Origin: Physcomitrium patens
Lineage: Eukaryota > Streptophyta > Bryopsida > Funariales > Funariaceae
DNA length: 64,000 bases
Direction: 5' to 3'
NCBI RefSeq assembly: GCF_000002425.4
Contig: NC_037266.1
Location: 1,890,903 to 1,954,902 of the forward strand
Shown here: piece by piece, positions 36,301-47,739 of the stretch
Layout: each line of letters opens with the position of its first letter
Position numbering within the stretch: the first letter of the stretch is position 1
The notes under the pieces: generated by a model
What the model was told of the DNA's origin: nothing
Databases searched by the model: none
Seen by the model: the letters and a program-made list of their open reading frames with translations, nothing else
Made by a program: the position numbers and the translations under genes

Positions 36301-36724
36301 TCTGAAAGTGGCGAACTCGACGTTCCCAACTCTGGACTCCACGAAAGGGACTCATGTTCCCAAAATGTGAGCTCCAGGCACCGTGGCCTTCTCAGTTTTT
36401 GACCGTTGATGGGCGACCGTCTATAACCGGTCTAAGGGGCCCTTCACCGCGTGCGAGCCGTTCACGCTGACTGGTTCCGACAGCAGTAAGCGGTCAGGCG
36501 CGAGCCAGCTGCGACACGCGTCTCCTTATCACGCATCGTCCCCTTTTGCTGCACACGTTTATCTCCATCGTCTCCAGCTCGTCGGAGGAATCGTTGTTTT
36601 TTAACTACGCGGTTGTGCACGTTGTCGCGAGGTCACAATTTCAATCTGGGTTTACACGAATTGGGCCATTCTGTGTGTGGTTTTGGAGCGCTGAGCGAAG
36701 TGGGTTTTTGCTCAAACAGACACA
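33382..36724. other. AT-rich spacer, then promoter of the small mitochondrial gene
   Basis: 33382-36000 has no recognisable gene and becomes strongly AT-rich, with TA microsatellites at about 35035-35061 and 35849-35861. The last 500 bp before the next gene (36230-36724) is much less AT-rich and probably contains its promoter and 5' UTR. Confidence 0.5.
34424..34552 (+). repeat. Local tandem duplication, unit 54-58 bp
   Basis: Two near-identical copies begin tccttggcatt at 34424 and 34482 and a partial third starts at 34536. No coding content is recognised. Confidence 0.9.
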
Positions 36725-37943
36725 ATGGCGATGAGGATGATGGCTCGCAGGTTGGTGAACCCTACAGGTGATGCTTTGTTGGCCAGATCTGCCCAGCGCC
36801 GAGGTATGAGCGGCGGAAAGATGTTTGAGGAAGAGGAGAAGGCAGCGGAGAATATCTACATCAAGGTCTGTGCGATGTGATGGTGTTTGGTGTGGGTTTC
36901 TTACTTCATTTTAGTAATCTCCTAGGAATATTCTCTAGCGCACTGTGGCTAGTGTACGCCGTTCTTGGCGTCTTCATAGATGTGTGTATTGGTACTCGTT
37001 TTTGTCGTAGAGTGATTCTTGTTGGCGCTAGTATGTTGCGGAAGATTCAAACTGGCTGATCGAAAATGATACAAACCATGGAACTGTATTGTTGTGTCAC
37101 GATATTTGTAATATGCGGTGTCTGGTTGAAGTTGATTGCGATGATTAGCTAGATTTCGCTTTGTAATACGAGCTAGATTTATCTATGATATTGATTGAAG
37201 AATTCTGCATGTACCGTTTATGTCTAGATTGGAACTGTCTTGTAACGTTGAATTCCTTGTTTTTTTACATTGATTTAAGTGTCGGTAGCATTTTATTTGT
37301 ATATGTATTCTGCAACGTACTGGTTGCAAACAGTTGGCATTCAGAAAGTAAGAGAATCTTCTGTCCGCATTATCAAGCAGGCTGCTTGTGTTGAATAGGA
37401 CAACAGACCTCGTCTAAGGTCTCTTGTTATTGGTATATTATATTCCTTCAGGATTTAAGGGCCTAGAATTTTCAAGGTTTTGTTCTTGTTTCCGTTGTAT
37501 CGATTTCTCGATACATCCGGTTAGATGTTTTGTTTTCTTTATCTTCTTTAAAGCAATTCCCACTTTTTGACAGAAAATGGAGAAGGCGAAGCTGGAGAAG
37601 CTTGCTGCAAAGGTACCTGTCATGAATTATTCGTCGTGTTCTTGAATGGCATTGAGTTCTTGTTCGTGTCTCCCGTTTCTCCTCCCTTTACCGGATGCAC
37701 ATCTATCATGATCTTCGGTTTCTGCAGGGATTTTCAGCAGAGGAAGCCAAGAAAGCCGTCGAAGGGCACCCAGATGCTCATCCTGAAGCCGTGAAAGCAA
37801 TCAATGAAACAGCAACCAGTGGCACAACAAGTGACGCAACAAGTGGCGCCGGTGCTAACTATGGGCTAATCGCTGGAGTTGTTGGGGCGGCTGCTCTGGG
37901 GTATTGGTATTTTTCCAGTAGCTCCAAGAAGGATGACAAGTAG
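36725..37943 (+). CDS. Small mitochondrial membrane protein, plant complex I accessory type
   Basis: Exons: 36725-36865, 37574-37612, 37728-37943, all GT-AG and phase 0; 396 nt, 131 aa. The N terminus (MAMRMMARRLVNP, then RRGMSGGKM) is an Arg-rich mitochondrial presequence with a plausible cleavage near RRGMS. The middle (FEEEEKAAENIYIKKMEKAK) is charged and helical, and a single hydrophobic helix (YGLIAGVVGAAALGYWYF, about 106-123) precedes a Lys/Asp tail. This layout matches my recollection of Arabidopsis At2g27730, reported as a plant-specific subunit of respiratory complex I, which also shares weak resemblance to ATPase inhibitor IF1 in its acidic helix. The family match is from memory; gene and splice structure are clear. 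Confidence 0.8.
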
Positions 37944-39195
37944 GGTCCACCCTTTTGTCTCAAGAGGAATCGTGTTTGGGATGCTGCATTTGGGTACATA
38001 AAAAGAGTACCATAGAGCTGTAAAAGAATTCAATCTGCTTCGGTGTGCTGTAGAGGTCCAAACCCAGCAGGCCCTGACATTCCTGCGCAATAATGAAGCA
38101 TGAACAGATTTGTAGCTGCACGTGGAGCTAGCATACAACATGATTCCGAACAAGCAGTGCTTGAACAAGCAGAGTATTGTCAACATTGTGCTTCCCAATA
38201 ATTGCGTGTTATAAAATCAAAAAACATTTCCCATATTTTTTGACCTATGATGATTATGGATTGGTATCAATCAGTCATTTGGTTCTTAGTTTAATTTCGT
38301 GATGTTTATTGATTGGGGCCTTGAGAGGCGTCCTCTAACTACTACATAAATGCTTCCTACCTATGTAACACATAATTCAGAGCCCAGCATTGAGTGTAGC
38401 AAGAGAGACGGTTAATATCTTGGAACTCGGAAGTTGAAGCATTCTTAAGTGATCTCTCCGGTAGCGAGTATTAGTTCCTGAAGAAACGAAAAATTAGACA
38501 CTATTTTCAGTTTAGCAAGGGTAGTATACGATTGTCGGGCTTGTATCTACAAATGTTTGAGCTGCTGAAGTTCTGTGGAATCCACATTTCCAAGCGACTT
38601 CTGATGTAACTAGCCTGATGGTGGCAGCATGCCTTAGATATGCTTTTTCTGCACACTGTAACAAAGATGCCTGCAAATGCGTGCCCTAAGTTTGTGTCTT
38701 GTGTGTTGCTATTTTGACGTAGTGTCAACTTGCTCAGTGCTCCATCAACCATTGACCATGATACATATTGCAGGTACGAATATGACATTCTGATTATCAT
38801 GTCTGATGTAGGAATAAGGCTTTGGAAAGCTAAGGCATTTTACCAACTGTATCCTACCCCTCTTCTATGTGAGAGGGACAATTTTGAATTTATGGCTTTA
38901 AATCTTAATAAAGTTGGAAAAGTTGTAAACATCACAATGGAAGATACTAAAACGATTTTAGTACTTAAATTTTTTTAATGAATTCAAGAAAAATTATTAT
39001 GGTAAGTAACATATATGTATATATATCTTTTATATCTATTATAACACAATTTTTTTTTTATAAATTACAAAATCAAGATTTTAAACGAGGATTTTGTTTA
39101 GAATAATTTCTAAGCTCCAATTTGCTCTAAATTTGATGATAATATTTTTTGATGATTTTTTGATGCAAAAGAAACTAAGAATGTATATATGTATG

Positions 39196-39235
<40 letters not shown>

Positions 39236-39834
39236 TTAACGAAATAAAGTTGATAATAAAATAGGAATGCTCATCTAAAAATTTCTAAAAATAAATTCAA
39301 ATACATCATCTAAATAAATGATTTTGTAAGCATTTCTAATCCTTATATCTTTGTTGTTAAAAAAATAAAAATAAAGATGGAATTCTATGTGATTATAGTA
39401 AATAATGGATGACTATAATTTTACAATATTTTTTTTTTTTCAAAACAACAATATATTAGAGTAAACAAAAGTTAGAATTTATTATGCTTCAATCTATAAA
39501 AAATAAAGAAATAAAAAAATAAAATTAGAGAAGAAATCTTAAATACTTCTTTATGACATATGGTCATAGAAAAATATTGTTTTTTAATATCACTATTTAA
39601 TAAAAAAATCATATATAAATATAAATTAGTTAAAATATTGAATAATTCTATTTAAAAGAAAATCCAAAGAAAAACACATCATATTGTCAAAGTTTTTTTT
39701 CAAATAAAAAGACAGATAATTTAGACCTATAATACATAAGAAGACTTTTGTTATGTAGCTAATTTGATATATAAGAAGATATATTAATGCACAAAGATTG
39801 TTAACTAATTCTACTACCTTAACTTTATTTACCT
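37944..39834. other. Spacer, 3' UTR then AT-rich DNA
   Basis: The first few hundred bases are probably the 3' UTR of the preceding gene. From about 38900 the sequence is very AT-rich with a (TA)n microsatellite at about 39192-39228. No gene recognised. Confidence 0.5.
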
Positions 39835-40373
39835 TGTGCTCTGTCAACAATACAAACTAGAAGAAGATGCATAAACTCGTAGACTCTATATCAAAAGGAA
39901 AGTGACAAAGTACAAGAAAGTATGTATATTCAAGGAAGAACTGGAATGGCTATTGCCAAGGATTAGAAAACATAAGACTCTTGAAACTAGACTAAAAGTA
40001 AGAAAGGAGTTGACAAAAGTGAGGAAGGCCTCACTCTTGCTTCTATATATACTACTTAACTAAGAAATACATGTCGACATGCTATAGGACCTCTAATATA
40101 CATCCAACTTATAGGACACATGTCTAATTTGTAACGCAAGTTTCCTAGGTGTGTGCCATATGTCCAACTTGTACTACAAGTGGTCAACATGTCAACACGT
40201 GGCCTCTTTGTTGGCCAAGTTTTCAACCTACTAATCACTTATAGACATGTATAAAGGCAAAGCAGCATCTATGAAGCTTCTAGAAAGCTTTCTCTAAGAT
40301 ATTATCATATTTATTTACTTTGACTTACTTCTACCTATTCTTATTATCAAGATAAATATGTATGTCTGTGACA
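39835..40373 (-). repeat. 3' LTR of element A
   Basis: On the minus strand it starts TGTCACAGACATAC and ends GCACA. It aligns over its whole length with 45626-46187, sharing blocks such as gaagaagatgcataaac and cttatagacat. Confidence 0.9.
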
Positions 40374-40386
40374 TTATCCTCCTTTC
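40374..40386 (-). other. Polypurine tract of element A
   Basis: The minus strand reads GAAAGGAGGATAA immediately before the 3' LTR, the expected plus-strand primer site. Confidence 0.8.
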
Positions 40387-40984
40387 AAAGGACAAGTTCC
40401 ACAAGGAGCAGTGATTACATATTAATGAAGTCCAAGATGCATCGAGCTGTACTTACTACATACTCTAATCTTTATTTCCTTCGAAGGTAGTTGATAGTCC
40501 CTTCAACCATCGATAATATCCCATACCAAGGCAAAAAGACCATCCTAATATTTGATTATTATTGAGGCCTTTATAACTTCCTTCAAACAAAGCATTAGTA
40601 ATTCCATCAAGAATGGTTACTACCTCCAAAAGTATCACTAAACACTAAGAGTCCCTTCTAAATTCGTGGTTCCAAACACATTGTATCTCGCCATCTATTT
40701 GAGAAAGAACATATCGTTCTTGATGATCTTTATCTTAATTTTACCATCTTAAAGGTTGTAATAGTCACAATATCTCATCTAGTAGCTCAGCAAATGATAG
40801 CTCTTAAGTTGAATCTGCTAATTGTTGGTTTTCCATCTCTTAAGCACTAAAAAATCCAAAAAAATAATGATACAAGATAGAATGAAATCTCTATTGGGCT
40901 TATTTTTTTTTTTTAGCAAAGATTTTTTTGACTCTTCATCTTGATTTTGATGGATGTCATTGATGAAACGCTTTAATTTTGATT

Positions 40985-41125
40985 GATGATTTTGTTAGAT
41001 TCTTGTATGGCTCCCATAAGCATTCATTAATGTCATATCCATGCTAATGTACTAGATATTCTAACCTATTTCGGTGTTGCCTTGAATCTAAGACTTCTTT
41101 CACTTCAAATTCTTCATTATTGTCT
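40985..41125 (-). pseudogene. Chromodomain remnant of element A
   Basis: Downstream of the integrase the minus strand reads EEFEVKEVLDSR, RLEYLVH, a TAG stop where a Trp is expected, HGYDINECLWEPYKNL. This is the chromodomain pattern, which in chromoviruses binds histone marks and directs integration to heterochromatin. The stop removes an aromatic-cage-region Trp codon by TGG to TAG. Confidence 0.8.
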
Positions 41126-41262
41126 TTTTCTATAAGAAGTTGTGGCATTTGTGTCCTTTCTTGTATATCCATTGTCTTGTATAGCTCAAGTAAAGACACA
41201 TGAAATATAGGATGGATTTTCATAGACTTTGGTAGATGTAATTAATAAGCAATTGGATTAAT

Positions 41263-41982
41263 CTATTCACAAATAGAAAATGGTTCAAGCCTATAATAAT
41301 CCAGCTTGTCATAAAGATAAATAGTTTTAATATTACGACAAAGTAACCATATGTTATCTCCCACATGGAATTGAGGTTGTTTCTTTTGATGGACATTTGT
41401 ATTGGCTTTTTTTCGTTCTTGAGCTTCCTTTAATTGTGTCTTTATTATTCCATGTAGCTTTGACAATTGATTTGCTATATCTTCTGCCATAAGATTATCA
41501 ACTTTTGAAAAGTCAAAAGTGTCAAATCATAGATGATAACCATAATTGGCAAAGAAAGATGTTTTTTGACTATAAGAATGTCTCAAATTATTGTAAGCAA
41601 ACTTTGCCAATGTCAAAAGAGTTGTCCAATCATCTTGTTGATAGTTGATGGTACACCTCAAATACTACTGTAAAACTTGATTTATCCATTTTATTTGTCC
41701 ATCAGTTTGAGGGGGGAAAGCTGGAGATAGTTTTATATCCACCTTCAATATTTCGAAAAGAGTTCTCCAAAATCTTGATAAAAATTGTATTACTCTATCT
41801 GATATAATATCCCTTAATAATATATGATAGCAATAGATATTATCAAGGAAGAATTTAGCTGTTCTTTCACTTGTGATAGATTTTGTATATGGTAAAAAAT
41901 GTGTCATCTTGGTGAAACAATCTACACTCACGAATATAGAATCATATGAACTTGATATTGAAAGATTTGTAATAAAATCCAT
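41263..41982 (-). pseudogene. Integrase core and C-terminal domain of element A
   Basis: 41982-41665 encodes the catalytic core (MDFITNLSISSSYDSIFVSV start, later DRVIQFLS and SPAFPPQTDGQ). 41490-41263 encodes the C-terminal part with a GDNIWLLCRNIKT and LDYYRLEPF pattern (the GPF/Y module). The pieces are separated by stops and frame changes. Confidence 0.85.
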
Positions 41983-42049
41983 AGAGACAAAAGACCATGG
42001 TTATTCTGGTATAGGTAATCATTCAAAGAGGCTATAAGGTCGATGACAA

Positions 42050-42400
42050 GGAGTTTTTGAACTTAAACAAACATCACATATCTGCACAAATTTTTTAACA
42101 ATCTTCTATATTTGAGGCCACCGAAAATCTTTAGATATAAGCTCCAAAGTCTTATTATATTCTAAATGTCATGCTATAGAAAAATTGTGATAAGTATCAA
42201 GAGTACGTAATTGTGCTTCTCTTTTTGGAACATATAGGCATCCTTTGAAATAAAATAGGTCTTCTTTAAATTCAAACTTGGAAGTATCTTGAGACTTAGA
42301 AGAATTATTTTTAATATCATGAAGAAGAAGGTCTGAGGACATATTTACTTGGATCTGCTTGAAAAAAATCAAATCAACAGTCAATGTTGATTTCATTGCT
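42050..42400 (-). pseudogene. Integrase zinc-binding region of element A
   Basis: The minus strand encodes LYVPKREAQLRTLDTYHN, the conserved lead into the HHCC domain of gypsy integrases, followed by degraded sequence. Confidence 0.7.
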
Positions 42401-42528
42401 TATAAATGAAATTGTTCTAGCTTCAATAAAATTATCTTTTGTTGGTCAAAAGCTGCTTCTCCTTCTTTAGGTGTAAGATAAGAACATCTAGAAAGGACAT
42501 CAAACAAACCTTGTTGTTTTCCTAGCTG

Positions 42529-43035
42529 TTAAGTGATATTGAACTTGAATCTCAACAAAGACATGCTCCAACAAGCTTGACGACGATTCAAAATACATGT
42601 TGACATAAAATACTCAAGGTTCTTGTGATCCATATACACATTGACTAGACTTGAAGCACCTTCTAAATAATGATGCCATTCTTGAAAAGAATCCACAGTT
42701 GCAAGAAGTTCCTTGTTGTAGATCACATAATTAATCTTCGTTGTTGAAAATTTTCTTGAATAAAAAGATACTAGGTGAAGTTTGTCATCTACTCCTATTT
42801 ATAACAAGACTGTAGCTAAAGCAAAGTCAGATGCATCTGTCTCTATAAAAAATGCTTTGGAGAAGTCGACTAAATGGAGGATTGGTATAGAAGTAAAAGC
42901 TTTTTTCAAAGCTTCAAATGATGCTTTTGCTTCTTTATTTGACTCGAACTCGTCTTTACATGTTAAGCATATAAGTGGCATTACAACTTGAAAAAAGTTC
43001 TTAATGAAGATCTGATAATAATTAGTAAATTTCAA
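42529..43035 (-). pseudogene. RNase H region of element A
   Basis: Segments TDASDFALATVLL (43035-42799) and, further on, NKELLATVDSFQEWHHYLEG and DHKNLEYFMST (42726-42529) are the typical gypsy RT-RNase H connection and RNase H. A stop or frame break separates them. Confidence 0.85.
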
Positions 43036-43099
43036 AAAGTATTATATATTTTTTACTATTTTTAGAATCTTTTAGTCTATGATTGTATGAACTTTTTTA

Positions 43100-43926
43100 G
43101 GATCCATCATTAGACTATTGTTTGAAATGATGTATCCTAAGAAGTCAACTTGAGTAGTATAGAATACATACTTTTTCATCTTGGCATACAATCTTGTATT
43201 TCTAAGTTTTTGTAATACACGACGAATATGAATTTCATATTTTTTTACATTCTTAGAGTAGATTAAAATATCGTCTTAGTAACACACAACAAAATCATCT
43301 AGAAACACACAAAAAACATCATTCATAAGATGTTGAAAAGCAACTAATGCATTTGTGGATCCAAAAGGCATGACATTATATTCAGAGTGTCCATAATCAA
43401 TTCAAAATGAAGTCTTCTATTTATCTCCTTCTTTAATACAAACTAGATTTTATATTCTTTGTATATCTATTTTTGTATAGATCTTAGCTTGATTTAATTG
43501 ATCAAGAAGTCTAGATATCAAAAGAAAAGGATATCTATTCTTGATGGTAATCTTGTTGAGTCCTTGATAATCCATACACATTCCCAATGATCCATCTTTT
43601 TTTTTCACAAATAAGATAGGAGCTCCTGCAAGAGATTTTGGATGGCATATGAAATTCTTGACGAAGTTCTCATCAATGTACTTCTTGAGTTTAGCCAACT
43701 CATTTTGTGATAAACTATAGATTGGACCAAATGGCGGCTGAGTTCATTCTTTAAGATCAATTAAGCAATCATATGGATGATGCTCCGAGAAAATATCTGC
43801 AATCTTCTTCTCAAAAACATCTTGAAAATCTTGATATTGACTTAGAATTTTACTTGAAATCTTTCCATCATTTAAAATTAGTGTGGTATAAATAACAAAA
43901 GATGATCCTTCTTTTGCAACATGCAA
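43100..43926 (-). pseudogene. Reverse transcriptase of element A
   Basis: 43698-43450 has [20 protein letters not shown] and [15 protein letters not shown], typical RT N-terminal motifs. The catalytic YxDD box is visible at 43281-43270 with the x codon read as TAA, giving Y-stop-D-D. 43926-43744 is the upstream linker from protease (HHPYDCLIDLKE). Confidence 0.85.
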
Positions 43927-44009
43927 AGAAGCTTTTGCACCTACAAGTATAGGTTTGGCTATACCACACTCATGGCTTTCTACCAGATTAGAAAAACTCT
44001 TAATGATGT

Positions 44010-44350
44010 TTGAAGAGAACTCTAGTTTATGAGAAATCCAATCTATCTTAGCATTATATTTTTTTAGCCATGATAAACCTAAAATGATTGGATTAGAAAG
44101 AGATGTAATTATAATAAAAATTATGCGACTATTATGACCATTTATTACTATATTTATATGAATTATTTTATGAATAATATCTCTAAAAGATAACGGACGA
44201 TCGTTTATGACTTTTACATGTAGGGATTTAGTTTTTTGTATTAATTGTATATTATGACTTTTAATAAATCCTTCATCTAAAAAACAAGTTGAGGCTCTTG
44301 AATCTATTAAGGCAAAGGCTTTGTGATTATTAGATCATAAATGCACATCT
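44010..44350 (-). pseudogene. Retropepsin region of element A
   Basis: The minus strand reads AFALIDSRASTCFLDEG at about 44340-44290, then NPIILGLSWLKKYNAKIDW further on. The usual active-site triad D-S/T-G appears as D-S-R, consistent with one transition in a Gly codon. Confidence 0.75.
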
Positions 44351-45172
44351 ATTATAAAATAAGGAGAAGATTTTAAGGTGAGAATAGGACCTTCATTAGG
44401 AATTATACAAGATTCTAGCTGCATGGTCCTTATTATAGCTGGACAAATTTTTTTTTGACATATTTTTATCTTTGATAGCAATACTCCTTATTTTGTAGCT
44501 GCATCATTTTTTTGGACAATATTCAACAAAGTACTTAGCTTCTCCATAATATAAACATAGTCCTTTTTAACGACGACGAGTCTTTTCTCATTTGATAAGA
44601 GGTTTAAAATATACTGCATCAATTTGTATGTCTTCTACTTCCAAATGTTTAGATTGAAAAGTTGTTGGTTTTATCATTGAATTGCAATAACATTGAGGTT
44701 TCCCTGTGGAATTCTCAAATCAAAACTCAAAAAGTCAATTATCACATTTCACAACAAAGTCAATTGCTTGACTCAATGTTTGAGGATCATATAAATTAAA
44801 TATCAATTTCTTTACTTCATATTGTAATCCGTAGAAAAATTGGCTGATGAGTGCTGTATCATCCTATTTGATATTTGTTGCTAATTATCAAAATTATAAA
44901 CTGTATAATGTCACTGATTGATTAGCTTATTATAAGATACAAATCTTATTAGTTACAACATGGATTGCATCATATTTTCCATACATAGATCAAAACTTTG
45001 TTAAGAATACTTCTAAATTATCCAATAATGAATTATGTCATTCAAGAAAAGATGAAAACCATGATAAATCAAAATCTAAAAGTAGTGTTCCAATAAAGTT
45101 GACTTATGATCCTTGAATTAGATAACTTTGAGGTTGTAGTTCAATCACTAATTATACCTGATTGATGAATCC

Positions 45173-45440
45173 TCAAAACTTAGATCTTGTACCATCAAAC
45201 TTCTCAAACAATCTAATTTTTGGTTCTTTGAAACTTGAACAATATTCTATTGTAAGAATAGTAGTATGGCTTGGTATAGATGTTGAAGCAACTCGAATTA
45301 TTTCTATATCTTCATTGCTTGATAATCTTGTTGCTCCTTCTAGTCGTAGATTGAGTTGATGCATTATAAGCATTAAGTCTCTCATTTGTTTTTGCATTTG
45401 AGCCATTGCACTCTTCATTTCAGCAAGCTTTGCCATACTA
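45173..45440 (-). pseudogene. Gag N-terminal region of element A
   Basis: The minus strand encodes a helical start (MAKLAEMKSAMAQMQKQ) and, later, LFEKFDGTRSKF, the FDG-R-F pattern that opens gag domains of this chromovirus type. Translation stops soon after. Confidence 0.7.
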
Positions 45441-45611
45441 GTACAATAAATAAAAAAAATGTGTCTATTTTTATAAAATACAATACTCAAGAATCAAGAA
45501 AAAAAAGCATAGAAATAATATCAGTTTAGAAGAAGGTAATCCGCAACTTCTAATACGCTTACGTCTTATTAAGAAAAAAGAGTAATCCACTCTTAATCAA
45601 GAATGGACAAA

Positions 45612-45621
45612 GCTTTGATAT
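45612..45621 (-). other. Primer binding site of element A, initiator Met tRNA type
   Basis: Just inside the 5' LTR the minus strand reads ATATCAAAGC, close to the common GTATCAGAGC core complementary to initiator tRNA-Met. Confidence 0.6.
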
Positions 45622-45625
45622 TGTA

Positions 45626-46187
45626 TGTGCAACTCTTGTCAATCTATCAAGGACACAAATTGGAAGAAGATGCATAAACTTGTAGACTTTATATCAAAAA
45701 AAAAGTGACAAAGTAGAAGAAAATATATATTCAAAGAAGAACTAAAATGGCTATTGCCAAAGATTAGAAAACATAAGACTCTTAAAACTAAACTAAAAGT
45801 AAGAAAAGAGTTGACAAGAATGAGGAAGGCTTCACTCTTATCTCTATATATACTACTTAATTAAGAAATATGTGGCAACATGCTATAAGATGTCTAATAC
45901 ATGTCTAACTTGTAAAATACATGTCTAATTTGAAATACAAGTTTTGTTAGATGTGCACCATATGTCTAACTTACACTATAAGTCGTCAACATGTCGACAT
46001 GTGGCCTTCTTGTTGACCAAGTTTTCAACCTATTAATCACTTATAGACATTTATAAAGGCAAAATAACGTCTATGAAGCTTCTAGGAAGCTTTTTATAAG
46101 ATATTATTGTATTTCTCTACTTTGACTTACTTCTATCTATTCTTAATATCTAGATAATTATCAAGATAAATATGTATGTCCGTCACA
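45626..46187 (-). repeat. 5' LTR of element A
   Basis: On the minus strand it starts TGTGACGGACATAC. It aligns with 39835-40373 but carries numerous substitutions and small indels, including about 20 extra bases, indicating an old insertion. Confidence 0.9.
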
Positions 46188-46194
46188 TCCTCTC

Positions 46195-47330
46195 ATTTAA
46201 CTGGCTGATTAAGCTTGACATCATTGTGATATGAATTGGACAACCTCACCTCTTTGAGTACTTTTGATATAAGTATGTACTCAAGCTAAACATCATTGCC
46301 AAATGAATTGAGGAATTTTACATCTTTGACTATCTTATATATGTAGAATCGTTCAAGTTTAATATCATTATTAAATGAATTGAACAACCTCACATCTTTG
46401 ATTATCTTTGATTTAAGTGTATATTCAAGCTTGATGTCATTACAAAATAAATTGAAAAAACTTTATATCTTTGACTACCTTTAATATATATAAATGCTTA
46501 AGCTTGACATCATTACCAAATGAATTAGGCAATCTCACATCTTTGACTACTTTTTATATAAGTTGGTGCAACAGCTTGATATCTTTGCCAAATGAATTGG
46601 GTGATTTCACATCTTTGACTATCTTTCATGTAAGTGCATTTTTAAGCTTAACATCATTGCTAAATGAATTAAGCAATCTACTTCTTTGACTACCTTTGAT
46701 ATAAGTGCATATTCAAGCTTGACATCATTGTCAAATGAATTGAACAACCTTACATCTTTGATTACTATTGATATAAGTATGTGCTCAAGCTTGACATTAT
46801 TGTTAAATGAATTGGGTAATTTAAATTTTTTGACTATTTTTGATATAAGTAGGTACTCAAGCTTTGCATTATTGCCAAATAAATTAGGGAACCTCACCTC
46901 TTTGACTACCTTTGATATAAGTATGTGCTCAAGCTTGACATCATTGTTGAATGAATTGGACAACTTCACATCTTTAATTAACTTTGATATAAGTGAGTGT
47001 TGAAGCTTGATATTATTATTGAATGAATTAGGCAACCTCACATCTTTAATTAGCTTTGATATAAGTAGGTGCTTAAGCTTGAAATTATTTTTAAATGAAT
47101 TGAGTAACATCACAATTTTGACTACTTTTAGAATATAAAATTGCTCAAGCTTGACATCATTGTTAAATGAATTGAGCAACCTTACATCTTTGACTACTTT
47201 TGATATAAGTAAATGCTCCATCTTGATATTACTACTACATGATATGAGCAACCTCATATCTTTGACTACTTTATATATAAATAAGTCCACAAGCTTATTA
47301 TTTATGCCAATTTGATTCAAATTCCTATCT
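46195..47330 (+). pseudogene. Decayed LRR array, about 16 units of 72 bp
   Basis: The motif aagcttgacatcattg recurs at 46211, 46283, 46355, 46427, 46500, 46572, 46644, 46715, 46787, 46859, 46931, 47003, 47075, 47147, 47219 and 47291: a strict 72-bp period with two one-base slips. On the plus strand each unit codes a 24-residue LRR close to ELGNLTSLTTFDISMCSSLT. Stops and the two slips (near 46490 and 46700) break the frame; the longest intact run covers about 105 codons (46686-47003). Such LRR proteins are numerous in mosses; their function is unknown to me. There is no start region or flanking domain, so this is a fragment. Confidence 0.85.
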
Positions 47331-47739
47331 CAAAGAAAACATCATAGGCTTTGAAGGTTAATGTAGGGAATTATTAGTGATGTTTGATGGTCATGTGATA
47401 AACTTGTATTTGAATAGTCTTTATTAAATTATATTATTACAATTAAAAAAAATTAATTTTTCATAAGATTTTCTTATCTTAATTAATAACAAGATGGCTT
47501 AATACTAGAATATAATATTAAACTTTTCTACTAATATACTTGTAGATATTTAAATAAATATAAACCTTTTAAAACCAAGTCCTATTTGGTTGATTTCTAT
47601 AAAATTTAGTTGTTTAGACTTCAATTTTATCCATCAACTAAATTCTAACTATTGATAATATGTTTTATGTAAATAGAAGAAAAACCAACTAATGAGGTTT
47701 TTTTGTTTGTTCAAACTTTACTTAATACACCATATATAA
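47331..47739. other. Short AT-rich spacer
   Basis: Nothing recognisable between the LRR array and the LTR of element B. Confidence 0.5.

Larger units (their letters stand above)
39835..46187 (-). mobile_element. Complete decayed Ty3/gypsy chromovirus (element A)
   Basis: Two LTRs of about 540-560 bp flank a minus-strand internal region with, in order, gag, retropepsin, reverse transcriptase, RNase H, integrase and a chromodomain remnant. A PBS-like site lies next to the 5' LTR and a polypurine tract next to the 3' LTR. The gene order and chromodomain place it among chromoviruses. Every coding domain is broken by stops and the two LTRs differ at many positions, so the insertion is old and non-autonomous. 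No convincing target site duplication is visible. Confidence 0.9.

Noticed and set aside
46619-47320. A 233-codon antisense open frame across the LRR array
   Set aside because: The 72-bp unit is a multiple of three, so if one unit lacks an antisense stop nearly all do. The antisense product is a repeat of VVKDVRLLNSF-like units with no known family; the plus-strand LRR reading explains the DNA.
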